Below are positions 25,557 through 35,678 of a stretch of 64,000 nucleotides of DNA, piece by piece. Origin of the DNA: JAUSIF01 sp040901465 (GTDB lineage Bacteria; Pseudomonadota; Alphaproteobacteria; Rhizobiales; Xanthobacteraceae); the NCBI GenBank assembly GCA_040901465.1, contig JBBDYN010000028.1, positions 186,001-250,000 on the forward strand, given 5' to 3'. A program made the position numbers and the translations under genes. Every line of letters begins with the position of its first letter. Positions within the stretch are counted from its first letter, which is position 1. The notes beneath the pieces were generated by a model that worked only from the letters and a program-made list of their open reading frames with translations, searched no databases and was not told the origin of the DNA.

Positions 25557-25932
25557 TTCGTGCTTCCCTTGCTGTTGCGGAAGTACTTCAAATCCCTGCG
25601 AAAAGCGGCACACTTACGGCGACAAAGCGACAGCAAGTGCGACAATACGTGCTAACCTAAATTCGGCGCGACCAAGATAAAGACTGAGGAACTGGAGTTA
25701 ATCGCTGACGCTCGATAATTGTTTTTCAAGTCTCGAGGCGTTCCGGCGACCGGCGCCACAGTCGTTAATCCTCTGAGCGCCAGTCGTGCAGCCGGTTCGC
25801 ACATCGAACGATTGCAGCGAAACGCCGTCACTTTTCGGCGGCAAAAAATATGCACACGCGTGCGCACGCGCCGGTGGACCGCGCTGAAGCAAAACGGAGA
25901 ATGAAGTAAATGAAATTGCCAGGGGAATTTTG
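25557..25932. other. 376-bp divergent intergenic region before the hydantoinase gene
   Basis: No gene is seen. It contains a near-palindrome TGCACACGCGTGCGCA (25851-25866, one mismatch) about 70 nt upstream of the hydantoinase start, which may be an operator. The rest is more AT-rich than its surroundings and presumably holds the divergent promoters. Confidence 0.35.
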
Positions 25933-27387
25933 ATGGCGAAGTTCGACACCGTGATCCACGGTGGCCATGTTGTCACCGCCGCCGAAATGGCGGATTGCGA
26001 CATCGGCATTCGCGACGGCCGCATCGCTGAGCTCGGTGAAAATCTTGGCGCGGCCGCCGAAATGATCGACGCCACCGGCCGCCTCGTGCTGCCCGGTGGT
26101 ATCGACAGCCACGTGCATCTTGCCCAGCCAAGCGGTCCCGGCATCGTCATGGCCGACGATTTTGAATCCGGCACGCGCGCGGCCGCCTTCGGCGGCAACA
26201 CGATGGTGATGCCGTTCTGCATTCAGGAAAAAGGCAAGGGCCTGCGCGCGGCGCTCACCGAGTATCATGCAAAGGCCGACGGCAAGTGCTACGTCGACAC
26301 GAGCTTTCATCTCGTTATTTCCGATCCGACCGAGAGCGTGCTCGGCCAGGAACTGCCCGCCGTCGTCGCCGACGGCTATACCTCGTTCAAGATTTTCATG
26401 ACCTACGAGGCGTTGAAGCTGGCCGACTACGAAATACTGGCAGTGCTCGCGGTCGCGCGGGAGACCGGCGCCCTCGTCATGGTCCACGCCGAGAACGACG
26501 ATGCGATCCGCTTCCTCGCCGAGCGGCTCGAGCGCGCCGGCCGCACCGCGCCGTTCAATCACGCGCTGTCGCGCCCGATCCCGGTCGAGCGCGAAGCGAC
26601 GCATCGCGCGATTTCGCTCGCCGAGCTCCTCGACGTGCCGATCATGATCGTGCACGTGTCGAACGGCCAGGCGATGGAAGAGATCGCCCGCGCGCAGGCA
26701 CGCGGCCTGAAAATCTACGGCGAAACCTGTCCGCAATATCTGGTGCTCAAGGCATCCGACATAGCTGGCCTGGACACGGAGGCGGCGAAGCTCGTCTGCA
26801 GCCCGCCGCCGCGCGACGCGGCGAGCCAGGAAGCTTGCTGGGACGGGCTCCGGCGCGGAATCCTCTCCGTCTTCTCCTCTGATCACTGTCCGTTCCGTTT
26901 CGATGACGAGCGCGGAAAGCTCAACCCGCGCGGCCGCAACAGTTTTCGCTATGTGCCGAACGGCATTCCCGGCATCGAAACGCGCCTGCCGATCCTCTTT
27001 TCCGAAGGCGTCACCAAGGGCCGCACGACGCTTCAGCAATTTGTCGCCCTCACTTCGACCAACCACGCGCAGATGTACGGGCTCTATCCAAAGAAGGGCA
27101 CAATCGCCGTTGGCTCCGACGCCGATATCGTAATGTGGGATCCCGACCGCCGCGTGCGAATTTCGCATGAAATCCTGCACGACGCCTGCGACTACACGCC
27201 GTACGAAGGATTGGAAGTGACCGGCTGGCCGGTGCTCACGATGCTGCGCGGCCGCGTCGTCGTGCGTGACGGCAAGCTCGTCGGAGAGAAGGGCGCGGGC
27301 CGGCACTTCGCGCGCGAGCGGCCGCTCTCCGCCGTGCCGAGCGGAAATCTTGTCACGGATTTTGATCCCGCGCCGCGCCGGGGATGA
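25933..27387 (+). CDS. Hydantoinase/dihydropyrimidinase family amidohydrolase
   Basis: A 484-residue TIM-barrel metal hydrolase of the cyclic amidase group. The metal ligands are visible: H60 and H62 in GIDSHVHL, the carboxylated lysine K153 in SFKIFMTYEA, H185 in VMVHAEND, H241 in IVHVSNG and the aspartate in FSSDHCPF near 317. CSPPPRD matches the substrate loop of dihydropyrimidinases. It opens cyclic ureides such as dihydropyrimidines or hydantoins in the cytosol. AGGGGA precedes the ATG. Neither a carbamoylase nor a dihydropyrimidine dehydrogenase is adjacent, so a complete pyrimidine route is not encoded here. Convergent with the IclR gene, 15 bp apart. Confidence 0.92.
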   Translation: MAKFDTVIHGGHVVTAAEMADCDIGIRDGRIAELGENLGAAAEMIDATGRLVLPGGIDSHVHLAQPSGPGIVMADDFESGTRAAAFGGNTMVMPFCIQEKGKGLRAALTEYHAKADGKCYVDTSFHLVISDPTESVLGQELPAVVADGYTSFKIFMTYEALKLADYEILAVLAVARETGALVMVHAENDDAIRFLAERLERAGRTAPFNHALSRPIPVEREATHRAISLAELLDVPIMIVHVSNGQAMEEIARAQARGLKIYGETCPQYLVLKASDIAGLDTEAAKLVCSPPPRDAASQEACWDGLRRGILSVFSSDHCPFRFDDERGKLNPRGRNSFRYVPNGIPGIETRLPILFSEGVTKGRTTLQQFVALTSTNHAQMYGLYPKKGTIAVGSDADIVMWDPDRRVRISHEILHDACDYTPYEGLEVTGWPVLTMLRGRVVVRDGKLVGEKGAGRHFARERPLSAVPSGNLVTDFDPAPRRG

Positions 27388-27402
27388 GTAGAGATTGGCG
27401 GA

Positions 27403-28251
27403 TCAGAGCAGGATCGGGCGAAGGTCGTCAGCGGCCCGCTTCAGCAGCGGAAGAAAGCGCTCGACCATCTCGCTGCTGCGCACGCGCTCGGAAGGCGCCG
27501 TCGCATTCAATGCTGCCACCGTCTTGCCGCGCGGATCGGTGATCGGTACGGCGATCGAGCAGAGTCCGGTCTCGACTTCGCCGTCGGCGATCGCATAGCC
27601 CGCCGCGCGTGCATCGAGAATAGCGCGCCGGATCGCGCTCGGCTCCACCGTCGTGCGCGGCGTGTGCGAGCGCGGCGAAAGCCGCGCGAAGTAAGCGTCG
27701 AGCTTTTCGTCGGGGCTGCCGGCGAGCAACACGCGCCCGAGCGCGCTGCAAAAAGCGGGCAGCCGGCTTCCGATCGAGAGCCCGGCCGACAATAGCCGGT
27801 TTGTCTTTGCGCCGGCGACGAGCAGCACTTCATCTTCGTCGAGGGTGGCGGCCCAGCATCCCTCGTGCGTCGTATCGGCGAGCCGCTCGAGCAAGGGCTG
27901 TGCCGCCCGCGGCAGTGGTGACGTCGTGAGATAGGAATTGCCAAGCGCGAGCACCTTCGGCGTCAGCGTGAAACTCCGCCCGTCCGTATCCACGTAGCCG
28001 AGCGTCGCGAGCGTGATCAGCGACCGCCGCACGGTTGCGCGAGGCAGCGCGACACGCCTCGCGATATCGGCGAGCGTCATGCGCGGACTATCCGGCCCGA
28101 ACGCGCGGATCACCGCGAGCCCGCGCGCTAGCGCGGTGACAAAATCCGGCCGTTCGGTCGGGTCCGCAGGTTGGGGCGAGGCTGTTTCGAACTCGTGCAC
28201 GATGCCATTCCGATCCCCCACTGAGTGCAATATCGAATCCAGTGCATCCAA
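27403..28251 (-). CDS. IclR family transcriptional regulator (PcaR/PobR-like)
   Basis: An IclR regulator of up to 282 residues. DFVTALARGLAVIRAFG and LADIARRVALPRATVRRSLI form the winged helix-turn-helix (about residues 36-85), followed by YLTTSPLPRAAQPLLERLAD and the effector domain with ALGRVLLAG and GYAIADGEVETGLCSIAVPI. The subgroup resembles PcaR, PcaU and PobR, which control beta-ketoadipate genes, and this fits its position divergent from catI-catJ-pcaF. The start is uncertain: the frame opens with a TTG at 28251, and GTG codons at 28221 or 28200 are alternatives. A 19-bp inverted repeat lies directly upstream. Likely inducers would be protocatechuate-pathway intermediates, by analogy only. 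Confidence 0.9.
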   Translation of the reverse strand: MDALDSILHSVGDRNGIVHEFETASPQPADPTERPDFVTALARGLAVIRAFGPDSPRMTLADIARRVALPRATVRRSLITLATLGYVDTDGRSFTLTPKVLALGNSYLTTSPLPRAAQPLLERLADTTHEGCWAATLDEDEVLLVAGAKTNRLLSAGLSIGSRLPAFCSALGRVLLAGSPDEKLDAYFARLSPRSHTPRTTVEPSAIRRAILDARAAGYAIADGEVETGLCSIAVPITDPRGKTVAALNATAPSERVRSSEMVERFLPLLKRAADDLRPILL

Positions 28252-28261
28252 TTCAAGAAAA

Positions 28262-28280
28262 TTGTTCGTTCGCCGAACAA
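28262..28280. promoter_or_regulatory. Inverted repeat, probable IclR-type operator
   Basis: TTGTTCG-N5-CGAACAA is a perfect 7-bp inverted repeat immediately upstream of the IclR gene, in the region shared with the divergent catI operon. It is the likely site of autoregulation. Confidence 0.5.
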
Positions 28281-28382
28281 ATTGCCGGCAGACGGCCGCT
28301 CTCGGTAAACTCGACTCGGTGATTGGAGCGAGGGCTGCATGCGCGGGGCAGCGGCCAAGTGCTTGCGAATTCGTCGCAATCC

Positions 28383-28412
28383 TTGACAGTGCGCGAGCCG
28401 GAGCCCTAATGT
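28383..28412 (+). promoter_or_regulatory. Candidate sigma70-type promoter of catI
   Basis: A consensus -35 box TTGACA (28383-28388) is followed after 18 nt by TAATGT (28407-28412), about 80 nt upstream of catI. The -10 match is only partial. Confidence 0.4.
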
Positions 28413-28492
28413 CGCGGTCGAATCGTAAAATTTAACTTATTTTTTAATAGCTTAGACCAGACAGCCGGCGCTGGAACGCGGGGAGGGAAAGA

Positions 28493-29338
28493 ATGGCGGC
28501 CGTTCTCAAGCTCGCCGAAGCGGTCGAGGAGAACCTGCGCGACGGCGATACGGTGGCCATGGAGGGTTTCACCCACCTCATCCCCTATGCGGCCGGGCAC
28601 GAGGTGATCCGTCAGAAGCGGAAGCGTCTGATCCTCGTTCGCATGACGCCCGACCTGATCTATGACCAGCTCATCGGGGTCGGCGCGGCCGAGAAGCTCA
28701 TCTTTTCCTGGGGCGGCAATCCCGGTGTCGGCTCACTGCATCGTTTCCGCGACGCGGTCGAGAACAGTTGGCCCGCCCCGCTCGCGATCGCGGAGCACAG
28801 CCATGCGGCCATGGCGAGCGCTTATGATGCCGGCGCGGCCGGTTTGCCGTTTGCCGTCCTGCGTGGCTATCGCGGCGCCGAACTCGCGCGCGTCAACCCG
28901 AAGATCAAGGAGATCAAGTGCCCGTTTACCGGCGAGTTGCTCTCAGCGGTGCCCGCGATCAAGCTCGACGTCGCCATCGTGCACGCGCAGAGAGCCGACC
29001 GCGATGGCAATGTGCTCTTCGAGGGGATTGTCGGTGTGCAGAAGGAGGCTGTGCTTTGCGCCAGGCGTTCGATCGTCACGGTCGAGGATATCGTGGACGA
29101 CCTCGGCCCGCGCTCGCCCAATGCGGTGATCCTGCCGAGCTGGACCATCGGCGCGATCGTCAAAGTGCCGGGCGGCGCGCATCCCTCTTACGCGCACGGC
29201 TATTACAAGCGCGACAACGCGTTCTACAAGGCGTGGGATCGGATCGCGCGCGAACGCGACAGTTTCCGCGCCTGGATCGACGAACACGTGATGCGAAAGG
29301 GCCCGGACGCTTTCGCGGTTCACGCGAAGCGAGCGTGA
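28493..29338 (+). CDS. catI: 3-oxoadipate CoA-transferase subunit A (CatI-like)
   Basis: A 281-residue subunit A of a family-I CoA-transferase. MEGFTHLIPYAAGHEVIRQK near the N-terminus and the later block KLIFSWGGNPGVGSLHRFRD match the CatI/GctA branch, which is longer than PcaI. It transfers CoA from succinyl-CoA to 3-oxoadipate together with subunit B, the penultimate step of the beta-ketoadipate pathway. The following subunit gene and thiolase gene, and the divergent IclR regulator, support this substrate; a glutaconate-type CoA-transferase is the alternative. GGGAGGGAAAG precedes the ATG. Confidence 0.87.
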   Translation: MAAVLKLAEAVEENLRDGDTVAMEGFTHLIPYAAGHEVIRQKRKRLILVRMTPDLIYDQLIGVGAAEKLIFSWGGNPGVGSLHRFRDAVENSWPAPLAIAEHSHAAMASAYDAGAAGLPFAVLRGYRGAELARVNPKIKEIKCPFTGELLSAVPAIKLDVAIVHAQRADRDGNVLFEGIVGVQKEAVLCARRSIVTVEDIVDDLGPRSPNAVILPSWTIGAIVKVPGGAHPSYAHGYYKRDNAFYKAWDRIARERDSFRAWIDEHVMRKGPDAFAVHAKRA

Positions 29339-29348
29339 GGAGGCGATC

Positions 29349-30125
29349 ATGGCCGCGAACTACACTCCGACCGAGATGATGACCGCCGCCGCCGCGCGCG
29401 CACTCAACAACGACGACGTCTGCTTCGTCGGCATCGGCGCGCCGTCCGCCGCTTGCAATCTTGCACGCCTTACGCACGCGCCCGACATCGTGTTGATCTA
29501 TGAGTCGGGCACGATCGAGACGAAGCCCAACATCCTTCCGCTTTCGATCGGCGACGGCGAATTGTGCGAAACCGCGCTCTTCACGGTCTCGGTGCCCGAG
29601 ATGTTCCGCTATTGGCTGCAGGGCGGCCGCGTCACCACCGGATTCCTCGGCGGAGCGCAGATCGACAAGTTTGCGAACCTCAACACCACGGTCGTCGGTC
29701 CCTACGACAAACCGAAGGTGCGGCTGCCGGGCGGCGGCGGCGCGCCCGAAATCGCGACCAATTGCGGGCGCATCTTCATCACAATGAGTCACTCGAGGCG
29801 CGCCTTCGTCGAGAAGCTCGACTTCGTCACATCGCTCGGCCACGGCAAGGGTGGCGACGACCGCAAGAAGTATGGCGTCACCACCGAAGGCCCGACCAAG
29901 GTCATCACTGATCTCTGCGTGCTCGAGCCAGATCCGGAGACCAAGGAACTCATCGCGGTATCGCTGCATCCCGGCGTCACGCGCGAACAGGTGATCGAGG
30001 CCACCGGCTGGAAGATCAAGTTCGCCGATAAAGTGGCCGAGACCCCGCCGCCGTCCGAGAAGGAGCTGAAGGTCTTGCGTGATTTGCAAGCCCGCACCGC
30101 CGCGACCCATGGCGAAGCGGCTTGA
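29349..30125 (+). CDS. catJ: 3-oxoadipate CoA-transferase subunit B (CatJ-like)
   Basis: A 258-residue subunit B. The active-site glutamate that carries the CoA thioester is E52 in IYESGTIE. FVGIGAPSAACNLARLTHAP and GFLGGAQIDKFANLNTTVVG are typical of the CatJ/GctB branch. It starts 10 bp after subunit A with GAGGAGGCGATC as ribosome site. The two subunits form a heteromeric enzyme producing 3-oxoadipyl-CoA for the thiolase encoded next. Confidence 0.88.
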   Translation: MAANYTPTEMMTAAAARALNNDDVCFVGIGAPSAACNLARLTHAPDIVLIYESGTIETKPNILPLSIGDGELCETALFTVSVPEMFRYWLQGGRVTTGFLGGAQIDKFANLNTTVVGPYDKPKVRLPGGGGAPEIATNCGRIFITMSHSRRAFVEKLDFVTSLGHGKGGDDRKKYGVTTEGPTKVITDLCVLEPDPETKELIAVSLHPGVTREQVIEATGWKIKFADKVAETPPPSEKELKVLRDLQARTAATHGEAA

Positions 30126-30144
30126 AACGGTCCATATATTGTCG

Positions 30145-31350
<1,206 letters not shown>

Positions 31351-31425
31351 TCGCGTTCGTCTCGAACCGTTGGCGTCAGTCGGCTCGCTTCGCCCGGCGG
31401 GTCCGGCGCTGCGCGCGGCCCCGCT

Positions 31426-31767
31426 TCAGGCCGGGATCGGCGGTACCACGAGGTGGAAGAGCTTCAACGATGCGCCCGCGGCGGGCGCAATGGTCGCGCC
31501 CTCGTCCGGCGCGAGATAGACGCCCGCACCCTTGCCCACGTCGTAATTCTTGCCGTTGAGCCGGATGCTTCCTTTGCCGTCCACGAGATAGACGAGCTGG
31601 TGCTTGCCCGCCGGCTTGGCGTCGAACGTGTCGCCCGCCTTCAGCCAGCGCATCGCCGCTACGATATTCTTGGCGCCGACGAGCTGCTGGTTCAGCACCT
31701 CGGTGACGTCGCCGTGCGGTGTCTTTTGCTTCGGCAGCTTGTTGGTATCGATGAAAGTGACGCTCAT
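31426..31767 (-). CDS. Small cupin-like protein lacking the usual metal histidines
   Basis: A 113-residue single-domain cupin. LKAGDTFDAKPAGKHQLVYL and DGKGSIRLNGKNYDVGKGAG form the two cupin motifs, but the HxH metal pair is not evident (KHQL instead), so it may not be a metalloenzyme. It is 27 bp downstream of a second, histidine-rich cupin gene on the same strand. Function unknown; its position after the O-demethylase gene suggests a part in aromatic catabolism, by context only. Confidence 0.75.
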   Translation of the reverse strand: MSVTFIDTNKLPKQKTPHGDVTEVLNQQLVGAKNIVAAMRWLKAGDTFDAKPAGKHQLVYLVDGKGSIRLNGKNYDVGKGAGVYLAPDEGATIAPAAGASLKLFHLVVPPIPA

Positions 31768-31794
31768 GGCACGCTCCCTTTGCTTTCGCCGGAC

Positions 31795-32211
31795 TCAGGT
31801 CTGAACCCAGACTCGCCCGTCCCGGTGCTCCCAGCGGAGATCATCGGGTGTGCCGTCGAGGATCTTGGTGACGAAGCGGTTCGGTGCTTGGAACTCGAAA
31901 TAAAACAGCGGCGTGTCGGTGGCCCGCAGCCGGTGCTTCTCCTCCGGCGGGATGAAAATCATGTCGCCGGGACCGACCTTGCGCGAGCCTTCTTCGGTGT
32001 CGACCGTACCTTGTCCTTCGAAGATGAAGTAAAAGTGCTCGCAATTCTCGTGGTAGTGGTAAGGCGACGCCGCGCCGTGCTTGTAGTGCATTACGCCCGC
32101 GAGCATGTCGTCGATCTTCGTCAGATCCTTGCTGACGAAGAAAGTCCGCTCGCGGCCCGGCACCACCGAGACGAGCTTCGGCAGGTCGTCTTCGTGAAAG
32201 ATGTAGGCCAT
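31795..32211 (-). CDS. Cupin domain protein with intact metal-binding motif
   Basis: A 138-residue cupin. Motif 1 is SPYHYHENCEHFYFIFEGQG, giving the H, H, E and later H ligands, and motif 2 contains GPGDMIFIPPEEKHRL. This looks like a metal-containing small cupin, a group that includes dioxygenases, isomerases and sensor proteins. The ATG at 32211 has an excellent GGGAGG site 9 nt upstream. It lies 63 bp after the O-demethylase-like gene, likely in the same transcript. A role in processing a phenolic product is plausible but unproven. Confidence 0.85.
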   Translation of the reverse strand: MAYIFHEDDLPKLVSVVPGRERTFFVSKDLTKIDDMLAGVMHYKHGAASPYHYHENCEHFYFIFEGQGTVDTEEGSRKVGPGDMIFIPPEEKHRLRATDTPLFYFEFQAPNRFVTKILDGTPDDLRWEHRDGRVWVQT

Positions 32212-32274
32212 GTTTGTTTCCTCCCGGAATTCAAATCGATACAAGCCCGGCGGGGCGCCGGATGCAAGCGCGTG

Positions 32275-33657
32275 CTAGGCGGCAACACGCGGCCGGTACG
32301 CCACCCGTGCCACCTCGGAGATCGGCGCCGGCGCAACGGTCGCGCGAATCTCGGTCTGCACGTGGCGCTCGACCGTCGGCTTTGATGACCCGCGCCCTTC
32401 TTCGCCCCACACGAGCGCGACTTCTGTTCCGAGCTCGCTGTGCGCCGCTTCGAGAACAGCCAGCGAAATCATGGCGCGCTCGTTGACGGTGTAGCCGGTA
32501 TACGTCGACAGACCGATCCGCTTCCCGTTTCTCCGCACCTCGTCGAACGGCAGCGTCGAGTAGTTCGCCAGAGGCAAGTCGATGTACTTCGCCATCTCGC
32601 CGCTGCGGCGGAACAGCGTGCCAAAGGCACGCGTCAGGTCGTCACCGTTCCAGACGAGCGTGACCTTCTTGCGCCGCGGGCCGTTGGCCATTTTCTCCAG
32701 CGCCTCGCGCCCGACAAAATCATGGTCGAACTTGACGAACGGCCCGTAGCCGAGGTCGTAGGGCGTCAAATAGTAATCGGTGATGTCGGCGGAGTAGAAG
32801 CTCCCGCCGAGTGACGCGGTCGCCTCGTAGCTCTTGGCGCTCAACCATTGCCGGTAACCCTTCATCTTGTCGCCGACGTAGATCGCGGGCACCGGCGAGG
32901 GAATCCATCCCGATTCGAGGCAGGTCGTGGGGTACGTTCTGGCTCCCACCTGTCGCAGGTCGTAGTCGCGGCCGGCTTCCACGATGGCGTTGCGAACGTC
33001 GTCCGCGCACTCCCACGGGCCGAACAGCTCCCAACCCGGCTGTCCGACCATTCCATGACGCAAGGCGTGCACCTCGCGGCCGGCGATGGAGAGAACGCCC
33101 ATGTTGAAGAACCGGATGTCTGGCGTGGGTCGTCCGGTGGCCCGCTCCACGACCTTGAGAGCGTTGGGGCCTTGAACCTGGTACCTGAAGAACTTGCGCC
33201 GTCCTTGGTTGACGGCCGAACGCTCGTCGCGCTCCGCGGACGCCTTATAGCCGCCCTTCTGCACGTGGTATTGCACCCAGTTTTCTGCGGGAGGGCGCCC
33301 GACGAGGCTGAACGTGTTCTCGCCCAAGTAGAATAGAATCGCGTCGCCGATCACGTAGCCATCATGGTTGCACGCCACGAACTGCTTGGCTTGGTTGACC
33401 TTGAAACTCTTGAAGCTGTTGACGCCGAGCTCGGAGAGCATTTTGAGCGCGTCGGGACCCTCGATGTAGAGATCGGTCATGTGGTGTGACTGATCGAAGA
33501 GGGCGCAAGTTTCCCGCCAGGAGCGCTGTTCGTCCCGCCAGTTCGTGAACTCTGCCCGCACAACGGGAAACGCGTAGGGCCCGATCTGCGAGTTGCGGAG
33601 CAGTTCGACGGGGCTCCCGACCGTTTGCAACAATTGCTCCAGGGTTTGCTGACTCAT
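32275..33657 (-). CDS. LigM/DesA-like tetrahydrofolate-dependent aryl O-demethylase (GcvT family)
   Basis: A 460-residue GcvT-fold protein, close in length to LigM (about 470) and DesA (about 460) of sphingomonads. VELLRNSQIGPYAFPVV at residue 18 onward, ALFDQSHHMTDLYIEGPDAL at about 52-71, CLESGWIPSPVPAIY and GYGPFVKFDHDFVGREALE follow the LigM sequence as I know it almost block by block. LigM and DesA move the methyl group of vanillate, 3-O-methylgallate or syringate to tetrahydrofolate, giving 5-methyl-THF and the catechol. Glycine cleavage T-protein is less likely: it is shorter and no gcvH or gcvP is near. The beta-ketoadipate genes close by would accept the protocatechuate product once ring-cleaved; the ring-cleaving genes are not in this window. 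Confidence 0.85.
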   Translation of the reverse strand: MSQQTLEQLLQTVGSPVELLRNSQIGPYAFPVVRAEFTNWRDEQRSWRETCALFDQSHHMTDLYIEGPDALKMLSELGVNSFKSFKVNQAKQFVACNHDGYVIGDAILFYLGENTFSLVGRPPAENWVQYHVQKGGYKASAERDERSAVNQGRRKFFRYQVQGPNALKVVERATGRPTPDIRFFNMGVLSIAGREVHALRHGMVGQPGWELFGPWECADDVRNAIVEAGRDYDLRQVGARTYPTTCLESGWIPSPVPAIYVGDKMKGYRQWLSAKSYEATASLGGSFYSADITDYYLTPYDLGYGPFVKFDHDFVGREALEKMANGPRRKKVTLVWNGDDLTRAFGTLFRRSGEMAKYIDLPLANYSTLPFDEVRRNGKRIGLSTYTGYTVNERAMISLAVLEAAHSELGTEVALVWGEEGRGSSKPTVERHVQTEIRATVAPAPISEVARVAYRPRVAA

Positions 33658-33908
33658 GATTTCTTGCGACTCCCGACGCGTGTTGCGCCATTCGTTCCGG
33701 GTCTCGTTTTTGGACGGGCGGAACCATAGCCACCCGCCTTGACGAGATCAACGCGGCCGGTCGTGCCGCACGGCGACAGCATCAATGTGCGTCCGCGTCG
33801 TTAAGCCCGATGCGGCGTGGGTTGGGCAGGTGGGCGGGTGGGCGTTTTCAAGTTCGGTGGGACATCTGATAGTGCTACGCGACGCCACCACCCTTCAAAT
33901 GGAGAGGC

Positions 33909-34781
33909 ATGGGAATGATCGCGGTCATCGGAGCAACGGGCAACACCGGTCGCGCAACCGTAAAGGAACTCGGGGCGCTCGGCGAAAATCCGCTCTGTGT
34001 CGTCCGCAATGCTGACAAGGCGCGCGAGGTGCTCGGCGCCGACGCGAAAACCGCGATTGCCGAAGTGCATGACCGCGCCGCGCTGGAAAAAGCGCTCAAG
34101 GGCGTGAAACGGGTCTTCATCGTGACCGGCCACAATCCGCAGTCGGGCGAGCAGCAGATCAATATTCTCGAAGCGGCCAAGGCCGCGGGCGCCGAATATG
34201 TCGTGAAGGTCTCCGGCGGCAGGGCCATGGCTACGCCGGATTCCGAGACGCCCGTCGGCCGCGGTCACCACGCGGTCGAGGAGGCAATGAAGAAGAGTGG
34301 GCTCGGCTGGGTGATCCTGCGCCCGGGCCTTTACATGCAGAACACCCTCGGTCAGGCGACGCTCATCAAGAACGAAAGCAAGATGGCGCTGCCGTTCGCC
34401 GCGGATTTGCCACTCGCCTTCATCGACACGCGCGACGCGGGAGCGGTCGGCGCGCACGTCGTGCGCGACGCGAAGAAGTATGCCGGCCAGACCATCGAAT
34501 ATAGCGGCCGCCAATCGACCTATGGCGATTTCGCCAAGGTGTTTTCCGAGGTGCTCGGCAAGAACGTCACCTACATCGCAGCGCCCTACGACGTCGCCGA
34601 AAAAGCTATGAAGGCGCGCGGACTGCCCGACTGGCTGATCGGTCACCAGCTCACGATCGCGCGGCTTGCAGCGAAGGGCGGTTTCTCCGCCGAAAACACC
34701 AAGCCCATCAAAGAAATTCTCGGCCGCGATCCGATCACGACCAAGCAGTTCGTGCAGGATCACAAGGCCGCGTTTAGCTGA
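33909..34781 (+). CDS. NmrA-like NAD(P)-binding protein
   Basis: A 290-residue atypical short-chain dehydrogenase/reductase with the NmrA/QOR2-like Rossmann fold: IAVIGATGNTGRATVKELGA at the N-terminus is the dinucleotide site, and VVKVSGGRAMATPDSETPVG and WVILRPGLYMQNTL follow the pattern of quinone-reductase or redox-sensor relatives. The active-site Tyr-Lys pair of classical dehydrogenases is not obvious. GGAGAGGC precedes the ATG. It is divergent from the O-demethylase gene, 251 bp away, and convergent with the next reductase gene at 3 bp. Confidence 0.88.
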   Translation: MGMIAVIGATGNTGRATVKELGALGENPLCVVRNADKAREVLGADAKTAIAEVHDRAALEKALKGVKRVFIVTGHNPQSGEQQINILEAAKAAGAEYVVKVSGGRAMATPDSETPVGRGHHAVEEAMKKSGLGWVILRPGLYMQNTLGQATLIKNESKMALPFAADLPLAFIDTRDAGAVGAHVVRDAKKYAGQTIEYSGRQSTYGDFAKVFSEVLGKNVTYIAAPYDVAEKAMKARGLPDWLIGHQLTIARLAAKGGFSAENTKPIKEILGRDPITTKQFVQDHKAAFS

Positions 34782-34784
34782 TCC

Positions 34785-35666
34785 TTACGCGAGCCCGCTC
34801 GCGCGCGCCTGTTCCAGCGCCATCACCGCCCAGTCCTTTTCGCCTTCACCGCGTTGAACCGCGGCGGCCAGGCGGTCGTGCCAGACCTGTCCTGACGGCA
34901 AGGGAACGCTCATCGTCTCCCCGGCAGCGAGCGCGAGCTTGGCGTCTTTCAGGCCGTTGATCGCCATCTGCCCGGCCTTGTCATAGCTCTCGTCGACGAT
35001 GATCTTGCCGTAGACCTTGTAGGCGGGCGCGGAAAACAGCCCGTCCGTCATCACATCGTAGAAGACTTCCGGCGCGACGCCGTATTTGCGGATGAGCGCG
35101 AATCCTTCGCCCATGGCCTCGATCGCGCAGCCGAGCACGAAATTATTGGCGAGCTTTATCGAGGTCGCCGCCGCGGGATCTGTGCCCGCCTCGAACGTGC
35201 GCCGGCCGACGGCGGCGAACAGTGGCGCGCAACGCTTGAGTGCGTCCGCCGGCCCGCCGACTACGACGCCGACCGCGCCGGCCAATACCTGCTCGGGCCG
35301 GCCGAGGATCGGCGCAGTGACGAGAATCTGACCCTTCTCTTTATGCGCGGCTGCGAGTTCGCGGATGATGCCGACGCCGTGCGTGCCGGAGCAGACGTGA
35401 ATTCCACCCCTCGGCAACGCATCCAGCAGCCCACTCTTTTGCCGCGCGACCTCTTCCACCGCAGCATCGTCGGTGAGCATCGTAAAAACCGCCTCGCCGA
35501 AGGTGGCCGCTTCCGCGATCGACTTCGCGACCTTGGCGCCCGCGGCGGCGAGTTCCTTCAACTTTTCCGGCGTGCGGTTATAGAGGGCGACCTCGTGGCC
35601 GGCATCGAGCATGCGCCGGGCCATGGCTTGGCCCATGCGGCCGAGCCCGATGAATCCGACCTTCAT
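34785..35666 (-). CDS. 3-hydroxyisobutyrate/tartronate-semialdehyde reductase-like enzyme
   Basis: A 293-residue beta-hydroxyacid dehydrogenase: GFIGLGRMGQAMARRML at residues 4-20 is the NAD(P) site, VTAPILGRPEQVLAGAVGVV stands where the DAPVSGG substrate motif is expected, and the catalytic lysine is K171 in ATSIKLANNF. The SG(T)HG at about 93-97 is also conserved. Substrate is unknown; the replaced substrate motif argues against plain 3-hydroxyisobutyrate. It is 12 bp downstream of the EboE-like gene, the last gene of a minus-strand set. Confidence 0.88.
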   Translation of the reverse strand: MKVGFIGLGRMGQAMARRMLDAGHEVALYNRTPEKLKELAAAGAKVAKSIAEAATFGEAVFTMLTDDAAVEEVARQKSGLLDALPRGGIHVCSGTHGVGIIRELAAAHKEKGQILVTAPILGRPEQVLAGAVGVVVGGPADALKRCAPLFAAVGRRTFEAGTDPAAATSIKLANNFVLGCAIEAMGEGFALIRKYGVAPEVFYDVMTDGLFSAPAYKVYGKIIVDESYDKAGQMAINGLKDAKLALAAGETMSVPLPSGQVWHDRLAAAVQRGEGEKDWAVMALEQARASGLA

Positions 35667-35678
35667 GGCGCTTCTCCC

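Noticed and set aside
25851..25866. TGCACACGCGTGCGCA near-palindrome as a definite operator
   Set aside because: One mismatch, high-GC background and no adjacent regulator; kept only as a note in the intergenic entry.
32275..33657. Glycine cleavage T-protein (gcvT)
   Set aside because: Length of 460 residues and block-by-block agreement with LigM/DesA, with no gcvH or gcvP nearby, favour an O-demethylase.
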